Positions 14,196-22,985 of a stretch of 38,525 nt of DNA are shown piece by piece. The number at the start of each line of letters is the position of its first letter. The stretch's first letter is position 1. Position numbers and translations under genes: made by a program. Below the pieces are notes generated by a model, which saw only the letters and a list, made by a program, of their open reading frames with translations, had not been told where the DNA came from and made no database searches. Location: assembly GCA_030054275.1 (NCBI GenBank), contig JASGCF010000001.1, positions 1 through 38,525 of the forward strand, in the 5' to 3' direction. The DNA is from Limnohabitans sp. (lineage in GTDB: Bacteria; Planctomycetota; Phycisphaerae; Phycisphaerales; SM1A02).

Positions 14196-15536
14196 TTAGC
14201 GAGTCGACGCATCGACTGCGCCGCGAGACCGTTCGATCTTCGTTTCGTACTTCGCCTTCATCTGGCTTTGGTGCGAATCAAGATCAATCGACCGTCCATC
14301 AATCCACGCAGCAGCAACATCGCTGGTGAGTTCAAGCGGGTGTCCGCGCGTCACAATGATGGTCGCACTTTTCAGCGGCTCGATGGTGCCGTAGCGTGAA
14401 AGCACGCCAGCCATCGCACATGGATTGGCTGTCACAGCGCGCAACGCTGCTTCGCGATCAAGTCCGAAGGCTGCGGCTGTCGCAGCGTGGTGAGGAAGAT
14501 TGCGGTCGTGTGCCGGTTCGTCGCCGGTCGTGATCGAGAACAAGATGCCTGCATCCGCAAGTTTCTTCGGCAGGCTGTACGCAGCATCGGTGGGTGCATG
14601 CCGCTGACCTGGAAGTCGATGAATGCCGCGCAGTACGACCGCGATGCGCTCGCTCTTCAAGAGAGGAATCGCACTCTCGATCCCGTCGCCGCCAACGATG
14701 ACTGCCCGAAGCCCTCGCGCTTTCGTCCAAGCAATGGCGCTTTCGATTTGCGATGCGCTGCCAACCTCGACGAAAATCGGATCGCGCCCAGAAAGCACAT
14801 CGCGCATTGCATCTGCGCGAACATCGTGTGCCACGGTGCTATCTGCAGCCCGCGCATCAAGGACAGCCTTCATCTCGTCAAAGAAACGGGCAAGTTTGTC
14901 GAGATCCTCCTTGGCGCGTCGACGCTGTTCCTCAGGCGATCGACGCGACGAAATGCTGCGTGCTGGTTCGACCATAGGCCATGTCACAACCACGCCAAAC
15001 GAACGATCGATTTCCAAGTCTTCCGGAGTCCAACCATCCAATTTGATCAGCGAAGCGCTGCCCGACACAAGTCCACCTTCTGGCACGACACCCGCAAGCA
15101 GAATGCCTGCTGCGCGCGCAACTGCAAGCAAGTCGCTGTCGGGGTTGATGGCAACGAGCGGCGCTGCCTCAGGTCGCAGTTCACCGAACTCGCGACGATC
15201 ATCGGTTGCTTCAACCTGAAGGGTTTCGACAAGCCCCATGGTTGTTGGAAACACACAGAAGCCAGGCGACACATGCATGCCTTTGGCGTCGAACACTTCG
15301 CAATTCGCTGGGAACTCTGGCAGACCACTGCCTACAGAGAGAATGCGCCCGCCGTCGAAAATCACATGACCATCCTCGATGACAGGTTGTCCTTCAGTCG
15401 CTGTGTGTACGACTGCGTGCACGATGGCGATCGGGCGCGATTGCGGAGACGCAGGCACGATGTCCGACTGCGCAATCGAACTGGTTGCACTCAGAAGCGC
15501 GCATGAGATGGCAGAAAGTGTTGGTGCAAATTGCAT
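14196..15536 (-). CDS. Exported amidohydrolase-family protein without the HxH metal motif
   Basis: A 446-residue exported protein with signal peptide (FAPTLSAISCALLSATSSIAQ) and an amidohydrolase-type TIM barrel flanked by the usual beta sandwich (AIVHAVVHTATEGQPVIEDGHVIFDGGRIL). Where active members read PGLIDxHxH, this one reads PGFCVFPTT (91-99), so the first two metal ligands are absent; other late-barrel features remain (AATAAAFGLDREAALRAVTANPCAMAGV, the standard penultimate helix and strand). It is probably non-catalytic or has an altered site. ATG 15536 has gagagg nine bases upstream, better than ATG 15545. It follows the long double amidohydrolase gene by only about 13 bp with the ribosome-binding site at that gene's stop, so the two form an operon. 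Confidence 0.85.
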   Translation of the reverse strand: MQFAPTLSAISCALLSATSSIAQSDIVPASPQSRPIAIVHAVVHTATEGQPVIEDGHVIFDGGRILSVGSGLPEFPANCEVFDAKGMHVSPGFCVFPTTMGLVETLQVEATDDRREFGELRPEAAPLVAINPDSDLLAVARAAGILLAGVVPEGGLVSGSASLIKLDGWTPEDLEIDRSFGVVVTWPMVEPARSISSRRSPEEQRRRAKEDLDKLARFFDEMKAVLDARAADSTVAHDVRADAMRDVLSGRDPIFVEVGSASQIESAIAWTKARGLRAVIVGGDGIESAIPLLKSERIAVVLRGIHRLPGQRHAPTDAAYSLPKKLADAGILFSITTGDEPAHDRNLPHHAATAAAFGLDREAALRAVTANPCAMAGVLSRYGTIEPLKSATIIVTRGHPLELTSDVAAAWIDGRSIDLDSHQSQMKAKYETKIERSRGAVDASTR

Positions 15537-15549
15537 GGGTTTCATCCTC

Positions 15550-18500
15550 TCAGTTGCGCGAAACTTCTTGCGAGATATCCAACGACCCTGTACGCGATGC
15601 GTCTCCAAATTTCTGCGCTTCAAGTTCTTGCACTTCAAGTTCTTGCGCCTCAAGTCCCGCTGGCACGGCACTGTCCGCGCCGCAACCGCATTCGCCCTGC
15701 TTTGTTGGGAATGGATCTTGACCGCGGGCAATGCGCAACCAGATCGCGTCTTCGCGCGCATCAAGCATGCGTTCGAGGAGATTTGGCGGGCGTCCGCCAC
15801 GACCTCGGCCGCCACGCATTCCGCCGCGACCCTCACCGTCGTTTGCACGCGAGCCTTGCGCTTCGTTGGCTGGTCCGATGGCCTTTGCAATCAGCGTGGC
15901 ACGACTCGAACGGATGGCATCATGCTGTGCCGATTCATCGGCACGACGGTAGCGTCGCAGGCCGTCAACCCATGTTTCTTCGCAGCGCGTGAACGCTGAA
16001 AGCGGATCACCGTTCCAAATGGCGAAGTCTGCATCTTTGCCGACTTCAAGAGAGCCAGTGCGATGGTCGATTCGCAATTGCTTGGCTGGATTGATCGTCA
16101 CGAGTGCGAGCGCTTGTTCCGGTGAAAGTCCGCCGTAGCGCACAGCCTTCGCAGCTTCCATATTCATGCGTCGTGCGAGTTCATCCGAGTCTGAATTGAA
16201 ACTCACCAAGACGCCTGCACGATGAAGCAGCGCGCCGTTCCATGGGATCGCATCCATGACTTCGATTTTGTACGCCCACCAATCGCTGAAACTGGAGGCG
16301 CCGGCACCGTGCTTCGCGATCTCGGGAGCGACCTTGTAACCCTCAAGAACATGTTGCAGGGTTGCGACACGGAATCCGAATCGCTCTGCGGTTCGCAAGA
16401 GCATCACGATTTCATCTTGCCTGTAACTGTGGCAGTGCACGAGGCGCGAGCCTTCGATGATCTCGGCAAGCGTTTCAAGTTCAAGATCTTTGCGCGGCGG
16501 AACGGTTCGCGCGCGTGTCGCAGCATCGAGCGCAGCGTACGACTTCTGGAGTGCGCGGTACTCAACAGCAGCCTTGAACGAGTCGTCGATATAGGTTGCA
16601 ACGCCCATGCGCGAACTTGGGTATCGCGACTTCGAGCGCGTGACATTCTCACCGAGTGCGAACTTGATGCCACTCGGCGCACCCTCAAAGCGGAAGCGAT
16701 CGGCGCTCTCGCCCCAGCGGATCTTGACAACAGAATTGCGTCCACCGATCGGGTTTGCAGAACCGTGCAACTGATTGACAGCAGTAAGTCCGCCAGCCAG
16801 TTGTCGATACCACTCGATGTCGGTTGGGTCGATCACATCACCTATCCACACTTCGGCTGTGTTCGATTGCGTGCCCTCATTGACGCCGCCAGAAATCCCA
16901 GTGTGACTGTGGCAGTCGATGAGACCCGGCGTGATGTGATGACCCGCCAGATCAAAGACGGCCGACACTTCTGGAGCATCGATGTGCTCAGCAATTGCAG
17001 CAATCTTGCCGTCGCGAATGAGCAGATCGCCCTTCGTCAGAATGCCTTGTGCCCCTTGGGTCCAAATGGTTGCGTTGCGGAAGAGCACCGTGCCGCCAAA
17101 CGGCTTCTCTGCGACGCCATACTCGCCCATGGGAAACGGAAGCGGATCCTTCCAGAGTGCGGAGGTGTCCTCGCGCTTGGCATCTTCTTTCGAGTCGTCC
17201 TTCTTCTCAGATCGTTGTGGTTGTTCACCAGCCACTTCGCCCGCCACTTGACCCGCCACTTCGCCCGCCACTTCACCTGCTGCATCGTTGGCCTTTTTGG
17301 GCTCTTCCAGACGGCGCGCGAGCGAGAAAGTGAAACGCATTCCGTCCGTGCGTTCTGCGGTCAGTGTTGCGCGATCACCAACGCCAGCAATCGAGACGCG
17401 CAATGCACCGTCAAGGCCAAACGGCGCACCGTCGAGTAAGCCGGAAAAACGCCCGTCGGTTGCGCTCGCGCGGCGCGCCGCAACGGATACACGACCATCA
17501 CCGCTCTTGGCCGGATCGGCCGGATTCTGCTCGGCTTCTTTCTGCTCGGCTTCTTTCTGTGCTGGGTCGGCCTTGTCACTTTCAGCAGTCGGAGCGATCC
17601 ACGACGCTTTGATCGAGCCATCCTTTGGATCGAGCGCGATACGAAGGTCGTTCGCGAGTGGCTTTGGTGTTGCTGTTTGCGCGGTCACCGTGAACGAACC
17701 AACAGCAAGCAGAGGCGCTTCTGGCAGCGCGACCACAGGCATACCTGCAACGAAGACGCCTTCAAACTTGGTGTCGGCGACGAATGGATCACCGTTGGCG
17801 ATCAAGATATTCGCAAGCTTTCCGGCTTCAAGCGAACCAACGCGATCCGCAAGCCCGAGCATGCGCGCTGGTGTCGTGGTCAGCGCTGCCATGGCTTCAT
17901 CTTTGGTAAGTCCATGAGCGATCGCATCTGCCACGCGCTTTCGAAAGGCACTGCGGTCTTGCATGCGATGCGTTGTGAGTGCGATCGTCGCGCCGCGCTC
18001 AAGCAGCCGCTTCGGATTGGTGGGCGCGTAACGCCATGTCATCAAATCGCGCAGCGAGATGGACTCAGCGGCGACTGGTGAAATGAGATCTGGTGCCTGT
18101 GGAAACTCGACCGGCACGATGACTGGCGTCGCGCCATCACCAACAAGCGCTGCAATCTCGGCCTCGGCGCGGAACTCGTTTCCACTCGCCAAGATCGCCA
18201 GTGGTGTGGTTGGCAATTCTTGACGCGCAAGTCGCACGAGTCGTGCGAAATCAAGTTCATCCGGCGCCTCAACAAGAAGCGACTGCGCATGCGGATCATT
18301 GGCTGCTAGGAAAAGTGGCTGCAACGCGTCGAGTGCATGCATGCTGTCGAGTGGCAGCGCGGGATTTGCAGCGAAAGCAGCGCGTCGCCAAGTTGCGTCC
18401 ATGAATGTCTGTCGCATGAGCGCGTACGAGCCCATCAAACTCGACGGGTACGACGAGTTGCGTTCACCTCGCGGAGCCTGCGCTGGCGTGGGTGTGGGAA

Positions 18501-19176
18501 CGCCGGGTGTCGCGGGCGTGGGTTGCCCAAACATCGCACTCCAATCCATCGTGCGCGGCCCAACAAATTGGGTCGTGGTTCCACCAAGATCACGCGGAAG
18601 GACGCGCTCGGAAGTTCGCGCAAGGAGACGCGTTTGCGAAGAACCGCGGAAGATGCCGTCCTTTGGCAACAGTCGGGCAACAGCGAAGCCTTGCGCGCGC
18701 AGAGCGTCGAGCGTCGCATCTGGAAGTGCCAGATCAACACCCGTGACTTCAGGCGTGACATATCCGTTCCAATGGGCGCCCGGCGCAGCACTGGCAGCAC
18801 TCGCAAGCGCGGCACTGTCGACCGCCAACGCTGGCTCGATGAATGCGCTGAGAAGCGTTTTCCCAGTGCAGTCCATCACGCGATATCCGGCCGGAATGTC
18901 CGCATTTGCCGCTTTGTCGGCCGGCTGCGCACTTTCTGGGAGGACGCGCTCGATGACACCATCGCGCACCAGCACTGTCGCGCGCTCGTGCACCGTGCCT
19001 GGCGCAACCATCACTTTGCCACCAACCAAGGCAAATCGGCCCGGATTGCTTGGGCGCATGCCGTTGACAGGCGCCTGTTGCGCATCAACAGACGGCACAC
19101 ACCACGCTGCCATCGAGGTGGCAAGCGTGCACAGTGTTGCGTTTTGAACGCGACGAGAAAAGGCGACGGTTCGCAT
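15550..19176 (-). CDS. Exported tandem (double) amidohydrolase
   Basis: A 1208-residue exported protein. Signal peptide 1-33 (ending SVDAQ). Residues about 45-490 are a first amidohydrolase fold whose metal loop has decayed (TLLSAFIEPAL, 107-117, in place of PGLIDxHxH). Residues about 500-690 are a linker and strand-rich region holding the KEAEQ and AGEV repeats. Residues about 695-1075 are a second, intact domain: ITPGLIDCHSHTG (H756, H758), LVHCHSYRQ (914, 916), LQHVLEG (H942) and VSFNSDSDE (N994, D996). A Gly/Arg-rich tail and C-terminal EAQELEVQELEAQK repeat follow. This is likely a periplasmic hydrolase of amide or ester bonds, perhaps a peptidase of the prolidase-imidazolonepropionase branch; substrate unknown. 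ATG 19176 lacks a clear ribosome-binding site. Operonic with the next amidohydrolase. Confidence 0.88.
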   Translation of the reverse strand: MRTVAFSRRVQNATLCTLATSMAAWCVPSVDAQQAPVNGMRPSNPGRFALVGGKVMVAPGTVHERATVLVRDGVIERVLPESAQPADKAANADIPAGYRVMDCTGKTLLSAFIEPALAVDSAALASAASAAPGAHWNGYVTPEVTGVDLALPDATLDALRAQGFAVARLLPKDGIFRGSSQTRLLARTSERVLPRDLGGTTTQFVGPRTMDWSAMFGQPTPATPGVPTPTPAQAPRGERNSSYPSSLMGSYALMRQTFMDATWRRAAFAANPALPLDSMHALDALQPLFLAANDPHAQSLLVEAPDELDFARLVRLARQELPTTPLAILASGNEFRAEAEIAALVGDGATPVIVPVEFPQAPDLISPVAAESISLRDLMTWRYAPTNPKRLLERGATIALTTHRMQDRSAFRKRVADAIAHGLTKDEAMAALTTTPARMLGLADRVGSLEAGKLANILIANGDPFVADTKFEGVFVAGMPVVALPEAPLLAVGSFTVTAQTATPKPLANDLRIALDPKDGSIKASWIAPTAESDKADPAQKEAEQKEAEQNPADPAKSGDGRVSVAARRASATDGRFSGLLDGAPFGLDGALRVSIAGVGDRATLTAERTDGMRFTFSLARRLEEPKKANDAAGEVAGEVAGQVAGEVAGEQPQRSEKKDDSKEDAKREDTSALWKDPLPFPMGEYGVAEKPFGGTVLFRNATIWTQGAQGILTKGDLLIRDGKIAAIAEHIDAPEVSAVFDLAGHHITPGLIDCHSHTGISGGVNEGTQSNTAEVWIGDVIDPTDIEWYRQLAGGLTAVNQLHGSANPIGGRNSVVKIRWGESADRFRFEGAPSGIKFALGENVTRSKSRYPSSRMGVATYIDDSFKAAVEYRALQKSYAALDAATRARTVPPRKDLELETLAEIIEGSRLVHCHSYRQDEIVMLLRTAERFGFRVATLQHVLEGYKVAPEIAKHGAGASSFSDWWAYKIEVMDAIPWNGALLHRAGVLVSFNSDSDELARRMNMEAAKAVRYGGLSPEQALALVTINPAKQLRIDHRTGSLEVGKDADFAIWNGDPLSAFTRCEETWVDGLRRYRRADESAQHDAIRSSRATLIAKAIGPANEAQGSRANDGEGRGGMRGGRGRGGRPPNLLERMLDAREDAIWLRIARGQDPFPTKQGECGCGADSAVPAGLEAQELEVQELEAQKFGDASRTGSLDISQEVSRN
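15618..15654. repeat. 15-bp tandem repeat at the C-terminus of the double amidohydrolase
   Basis: cttcaagttcttgca (15618-15632), cttcaagttcttgcg (15633-15647), then a partial cctcaag. In frame on the minus strand, encoding the EAQELEVQELEAQK tail. Confidence 0.9.
17232..17279. repeat. 12-bp tandem repeat in the amidohydrolase linker
   Basis: Four copies of ccacttcgcccg with minor changes (17232, 17244, 17256, 17268), encoding AGEVAGEVAGQVAGEV in the linker before the second amidohydrolase domain. Confidence 0.92.
17527..17556. repeat. 15-bp perfect duplication in the amidohydrolase linker
   Basis: ctgctcggcttcttt twice in a row (17527-17541 and 17542-17556), encoding KEAEQKEAEQ on the minus strand. 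Confidence 0.9.
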
Positions 19177-19304
19177 GGGTGCGAATCGTACGACCCATTC
19201 GCATGCGATCGTGCGTTCCGGCACATTTGCGCGCAAGTTCTCGCAGCGCGAATTTTCTGAAGATTGGGCCAAGCAACCTGCACTGCGGACGAAAGCGAAA
19301 ATCC

Positions 19305-19339
19305 CAAACAAAAAGCCCCGCACTGGATAGGCGGGGCTT
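19305..19339 (-). terminator. Intrinsic terminator of the FlgM-like gene
   Basis: Perfect 9-bp stem AAGCCCCGC / GCGGGGCTT (19313-19321, 19331-19339) with a nine-base loop. On the minus strand the stem is followed by TTTTTGTTTGGG, a good terminator. It lies 57 bp after the FlgM-like stop and separates that gene from the double amidohydrolase. Confidence 0.9.
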
Positions 19340-19395
19340 CATGTCTTTGGTTGGATCGCTCGCGTTGTGACTGCACGCGAACGGCGGCGGAGTGC

Positions 19396-19713
19396 TTAGC
19401 CGATCTCGTCGATCATGCGCTGCACCGCAATCGCCAACTTCTCGTCTGAGTCGAGCGTTCCCTGTGCGATCGCCGCACGAGCCGCAGCGACCTTGTCTTC
19501 ACGAATCGCCGGGAGGCGGTTCATTTCGGAGAGCCAGTGCGCGACTTCCGAAACTTCAACGCGATCGCCAGTTCGGCGCGAGGCTGAAGTCGATGAGTCC
19601 GCAAGGCGGCGCGCTGTTGCCTGCTCCGATGTCGCGTTGCTTGCGCGAACACCGCCGGTGAGTGAGGCATGCGAACTTCCGATGTTGCCGAGATGACCGA
19701 GGCTGTCTGACAT
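19396..19713 (-). CDS. flgM: FlgM-like anti-sigma-28 factor
   Basis: A 105-residue soluble protein that should bind and hold the flagellar sigma factor FliA until the hook is finished. The disordered Ser/Thr/Ala-rich N-terminus (SSHASLTGGVRASNATSEQA) is followed by the FlgM core RVEVSEVAHWLSEMNRLP, AIREDKVAAARAAIAQGTL and DEKLAIAVQRMIDEI, matching the family's pattern of VSxxA, LPxxRxDKVxxxKxAIxxGxY and a last amphipathic helix. ATG 19713 has an excellent ribosome-binding site (aaggag, eight bases away). Its own terminator lies downstream and no flagellar genes are near, so it is a solitary unit. Assignment rests on the short C-terminal motif, hence moderate confidence. Confidence 0.78.
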   Translation of the reverse strand: MSDSLGHLGNIGSSHASLTGGVRASNATSEQATARRLADSSTSASRRTGDRVEVSEVAHWLSEMNRLPAIREDKVAAARAAIAQGTLDSDEKLAIAVQRMIDEIG

Positions 19714-19805
19714 TCCGAAAACTCCTTGGAAAAGCCGTGGCAGATCCAACTGCTCCGACCTTTTCCGCACGAGGCCAAACCATCCTGGTTCTTGACCGTG
19801 GGTCT

Positions 19806-19834
19806 AGGGCTCGAACCACGCGATGTCGAGCCCT
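19806..19834. promoter_or_regulatory. Inverted repeat upstream of the FlgM-like gene
   Basis: Perfect 9-bp arms AGGGCTCGA (19806-19814) and TCGAGCCCT (19826-19834) with an 11-base spacer, about 95-120 bp upstream of the FlgM-like ATG. No T-run follows on either strand, so an operator or RNA structure is more likely than a terminator. Confidence 0.45.
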
Positions 19835-20017
19835 GCATCCTGCCCACGCATTCATCGACCGGATAGCCGTTGCAACTTGAACAACCGATTCAGACCGAAC
19901 TTGCCGCTAAGTCCTTGACACAGCGGGACTTCGATGCGAAGTTGCCCGCCAAAATTCGCACAAGATTGTTCCACTTCCAAGTGTGCGGTAAATGAGCCGC
20001 TCCAACGCATTCGCGCC
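19835..20017. other. Gene-free divergent region between FlgM-like and SPOR-like genes
   Basis: With 19714-19834 this makes about 300 bp without a credible gene. Apart from the inverted repeat at 19806-19834 nothing repeated or structured was seen; it should hold the promoters of both flanking genes. Confidence 0.5.
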
Positions 20018-21127
20018 ATGGATTATGCGATCCTATGCGCCGTGAACAAGCAGACAACGCACATGAACCTGCAGATTTCTCCAAACTTCGGCAGAAGTCG
20101 CGCACCAACCGCGATCTCTTCTCGCGCTGCCCGCTCTGTCGACGCAAGAGTTGTGTGGATCGCTGCGGTGGTGATCACGCTTTCTGGATTGCTGATGGAG
20201 GGATGCAAGGACGGACCAAAGACCACGCAGTCGCAGGCTGTTGCGAAGAGCGGTGCTCCGAAGCCCGCAAGCGGCATGGAATTGCTCGGCGATGGTGATG
20301 AGGTGATCGGCGGGCCACAAAGTAAGCGTGGCAATGTGGGCCTGAAAGCGGCCTCGGCCAGTGGCGGTAGCACCCCATCGGGTGCGACCACATCGGGCGG
20401 CGCCGAATCCAACGCCATGGCAAGCGGCACAAAGGGCGGCCGATGGTCTGTGATGTTGGCGACATTCTCGACCGAAGATCATGTCGAACGAGCCAACGCG
20501 TTCCGCACCGAACTCGTGAACGCCTATCCAGAACTCGCAACGGCTGCGGTTCGACGACTCGGCAAAGGATCCGCCATCGTGGTCGGCGCGTTTGATGCTC
20601 CACAGGACAAGGCAGCGCAACTCGAGTTGAAACGCGTCAAGGAAGTCGAGCGTCGCGGGCGTCGGCCCTTCGCAACGGCGATGTTGGTGCGCACCACGAC
20701 GGACGACACCTCTGGTCCACCAAAGCCATTCGACCTACGCACCCTGCGCGCGAAGTTCCCCAAGGTCCGCCCGCTCTTCACGCTTCAAGTTGCTGCGTGG
20801 TCCACCTTCGGTGAGAAGGGCGTGAAGTACGACGACATGCGTCGCGCAGCCGAGCGTTACTGCCTTGATTTACGCGCGAAGGGGAACGAGGCGTGGTTCC
20901 ACCACGATGAAGACAGCGAAACCAGCGTGGTGACCGTGGGCAATTTCGATCGACGCGCGTATGACGCGCGCACCACGCTGTTCTCGCCGGAAGTCGAAGA
21001 TCTCATGCGACAATTCCCAGCACACTTGGTGAACGGCGAGCCGCTGCTCGTGCCAGTTGATCCAGCGAACCCAAAGGGTCGCAGCAAGCCGCAGCCGTGT
21101 CGGCTTGTGGAAGTTCCCGAAACATGA
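20018..21127 (+). CDS. SPOR-like exported protein, possible lipoprotein
   Basis: About 369 residues from ATG 20018, or 354 from ATG 20063; neither has a strong ribosome-binding site. A hydrophobic segment (VVWIAAVVITLSGLLMEGC) near residue 60 could be an anchor or a lipoprotein signal ending at Cys. A Gly/Ser/Thr-rich linker (ASASGGSTPSGATTSGGAES) leads to two similar modules, GGRWSVMLATFSTEDHVERANAFRTEL and RPLFTLQVAAWSTFGEKGVKYDDMRRAA, each in the style of SPOR domains, which bind denuded septal peptidoglycan glycans. A role at the cell wall is therefore plausible but inferred; many planctomycetes lack canonical FtsZ division. Upstream of holB by 73 bp on the same strand. Confidence 0.75.
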   Translation: MDYAILCAVNKQTTHMNLQISPNFGRSRAPTAISSRAARSVDARVVWIAAVVITLSGLLMEGCKDGPKTTQSQAVAKSGAPKPASGMELLGDGDEVIGGPQSKRGNVGLKAASASGGSTPSGATTSGGAESNAMASGTKGGRWSVMLATFSTEDHVERANAFRTELVNAYPELATAAVRRLGKGSAIVVGAFDAPQDKAAQLELKRVKEVERRGRRPFATAMLVRTTTDDTSGPPKPFDLRTLRAKFPKVRPLFTLQVAAWSTFGEKGVKYDDMRRAAERYCLDLRAKGNEAWFHHDEDSETSVVTVGNFDRRAYDARTTLFSPEVEDLMRQFPAHLVNGEPLLVPVDPANPKGRSKPQPCRLVEVPET

Positions 21128-21200
21128 ATCGACGGCATTGGCGGTGATGCGTACACGCGCGATTGATACAGTCGGCGCGCAACCCCGTACCATCTCAAAC

Positions 21201-22379
21201 ATGGCGAAGCGCGCCACATCTTCTGCTGCTGCGAAGGCAACGCCGCGAGGTCCACGCGGACGCGCTGGCGATGAGCCGCCTCCCGAGCGCGAGCGCCCAG
21301 TGCATTACGAAGGGCCCGTCCTTTTCGGCCAAGAGGAACCTTGTGCGCAACTCGCGCACGCCATGAGGTCCGGACACATGCACCACGCATGGATCTTGTC
21401 CGGTCCGCAAGGTGTTGGGAAGTGCACGGCTGCCCTAGAGTGCGCGCGACTGTTGCTTGATCCCGAAGCATCCGACGCGCAGATCGCGCTTTTCAAGGCT
21501 TCACGCGAAACACGCGTCGCAGAACTGATCGATGTCGGCGCCCATCCAGACCTTCATGTGATTGCCAAGGAACGCGCGGAAGAATCATCGATTCGCGAAC
21601 TACGCGATCGCAAGCAAACCAACATTCCGCTTGATTTGCTGCGCGAACTCATGCTCGGCGGAACCGTCGGCGATGGCCGCAGTTTCGAGTCACCTGTGTG
21701 GAAGGGCGCGTATCTCGGTCATGGCAAAGTCTTCATCATTGATGAAGCAGAACTGCTCGATCTCTACGGTCAAAACGCGCTGTTGAAAACGCTCGAAGAG
21801 CCGCCACCAGGAACCTACATCTTTTTGGTGACCACGCAGGAAGAGCGATTGCTGCCCACGATTCGCAGTCGATGTCAACGCGTGCAATTCCGCGCGCTTG
21901 CACGAGATGCGATGACAGCATGGTTTGATCGCTTCGCTGTCGCAGCCGAGGCGCGCGCATGGCTTGGCGCATTCAGTGAAGGTTCGCCAGGTACAGCGCA
22001 GTTGGCGCACCAACACGCGTTGCGAGCGTGGAGCGACGAACTCTTGCCACGCTTCGCGGGAATCGAATCGGGCCGATTCGATGCAACACTCGCGGATCGC
22101 TTGGGCGAACTTGTGAGCGAGTTTGCAGAGGGTGTTGTCAAGAAAAACCCGAAGGCGTCGAAAGAATCTGCCAATCGACTGGGTACGCGCTGCGTGAATC
22201 TCACGCTCGCGTCGCGTCTTCGCGTGCAACTGACAGAAAGCGCAGCGCGCAACGATGTGCAGGGTGTTTCGAACGCTGCGATGCGCGTTGAGCTCATTGC
22301 ACAACTCGAGCGCGAAGTGCGTTCGAATGTGAATCTCAAGCATGCGTTTGCGAATCTCGTTGCACAGTGGGGATCGTGA
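21201..22379 (+). CDS. holB: DNA polymerase III delta' subunit-like AAA+ protein
   Basis: Clamp-loader subunit of the replicative DNA polymerase, 392 residues. The AAA+ core has Walker A GPQGVGKCT (68-76), where the residue after Lys is Cys rather than Ser/Thr, so nucleotide binding may be weakened as in other delta' proteins. Walker B is VFIIDEAELL, followed by the family signature NALLKTLEEPPPGTYIFLVTT and the sensor SRC motif in IRSRCQRV. The DnaX-type zinc Cys cluster is absent. An extra Lys/Arg/Pro-rich N-terminus (1-35) precedes the core. ATG 21201 is the first ATG giving a normal start; no strong ribosome-binding site. The stop overlaps a possible GTG of the next gene, indicating coupling. 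Confidence 0.93.
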   Translation: MAKRATSSAAAKATPRGPRGRAGDEPPPERERPVHYEGPVLFGQEEPCAQLAHAMRSGHMHHAWILSGPQGVGKCTAALECARLLLDPEASDAQIALFKASRETRVAELIDVGAHPDLHVIAKERAEESSIRELRDRKQTNIPLDLLRELMLGGTVGDGRSFESPVWKGAYLGHGKVFIIDEAELLDLYGQNALLKTLEEPPPGTYIFLVTTQEERLLPTIRSRCQRVQFRALARDAMTAWFDRFAVAAEARAWLGAFSEGSPGTAQLAHQHALRAWSDELLPRFAGIESGRFDATLADRLGELVSEFAEGVVKKNPKASKESANRLGTRCVNLTLASRLRVQLTESAARNDVQGVSNAAMRVELIAQLEREVRSNVNLKHAFANLVAQWGS

Positions 22380-22390
22380 TTGGGGAACCC

Positions 22391-22951
22391 ATGACGAGCG
22401 CGCACACAGAGACAAGTGGTCAAGGCCGCGAGATCGAACGCGTCTGGATTTTGCGCGCGATGCCAACGATTCCTCAAGAGGCGCACACAGAAGTGTGGCA
22501 GATCGAGCAGGGGTATCTTGCGCCAATCGCGTCAAGTGAAACCGAGCTTGCGGCTCTTGGATTTCCGGAAGGGCGCTTGCGTCGCGTGGTTGAACCGTCT
22601 GGTCGCGAGCGCTTCTTTCACACCATCAAAAGTGGCTCAGGCATGGTGCGCATGGAAACCGAGCGCGAAATCACTGGCGTCGAGTTTGCGTTGGCATGGC
22701 CGCGCACGAAAGGACGCCGTTTGGTGAAGACGCGTCACCGAGTTCGTGTCGGAGTTGGAGCAGCAATGCGTGTGTGGGAAATCGACCAGTTCCGCGATTT
22801 TCCGCTGGTGATGGTTGAAGTCGAACTGCCAAGCGAGCAATCCGCGTGCGAGATGCCCGCGTGGATCGAATCGTTGGTTGAACGAGAAGTCACTTTCGAC
22901 GCGCGCTACCGAAATGCAGCGCTTGCGATGTCAGGCATGCCGACGCATTGA
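22391..22951 (+). CDS. CYTH-domain protein (adenylate cyclase/thiamine triphosphatase fold)
   Basis: A 186-residue soluble protein of the CYTH superfamily, whose members hydrolyse or make phosphoanhydrides such as triphosphates on a metal-bound tunnel of charged strands. Visible: REIERVWILRAMP (the ExExK-like opening is degenerate, E-I-E-R), then WQIEQGYLAP, RRVVEPSGRERFFHTIKSG, METEREITGVEF, KTRHRVRVGVGAAMRVWEIDQFRDFPLVMVEVEL, where paired charged residues alternate down the strands as expected for the tunnel. ATG 22391 has gggga at good spacing; GTG 22376, overlapping the holB stop as GTGA, is the alternative. Substrate unknown. Probably cotranscribed with holB. Confidence 0.85.
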   Translation: MTSAHTETSGQGREIERVWILRAMPTIPQEAHTEVWQIEQGYLAPIASSETELAALGFPEGRLRRVVEPSGRERFFHTIKSGSGMVRMETEREITGVEFALAWPRTKGRRLVKTRHRVRVGVGAAMRVWEIDQFRDFPLVMVEVELPSEQSACEMPAWIESLVEREVTFDARYRNAALAMSGMPTH

Positions 22952-22985
22952 TGTGTCGCGGCTTGATGTTTCGAGCAACGCGCGG

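Noticed and set aside
19806..19834. T-arm-like sequence (GGTTCGAGCCC on the minus strand), possible tRNA
   Set aside because: No anticodon arm, D-arm or acceptor stem can be drawn around it; the match comes from an inverted repeat.
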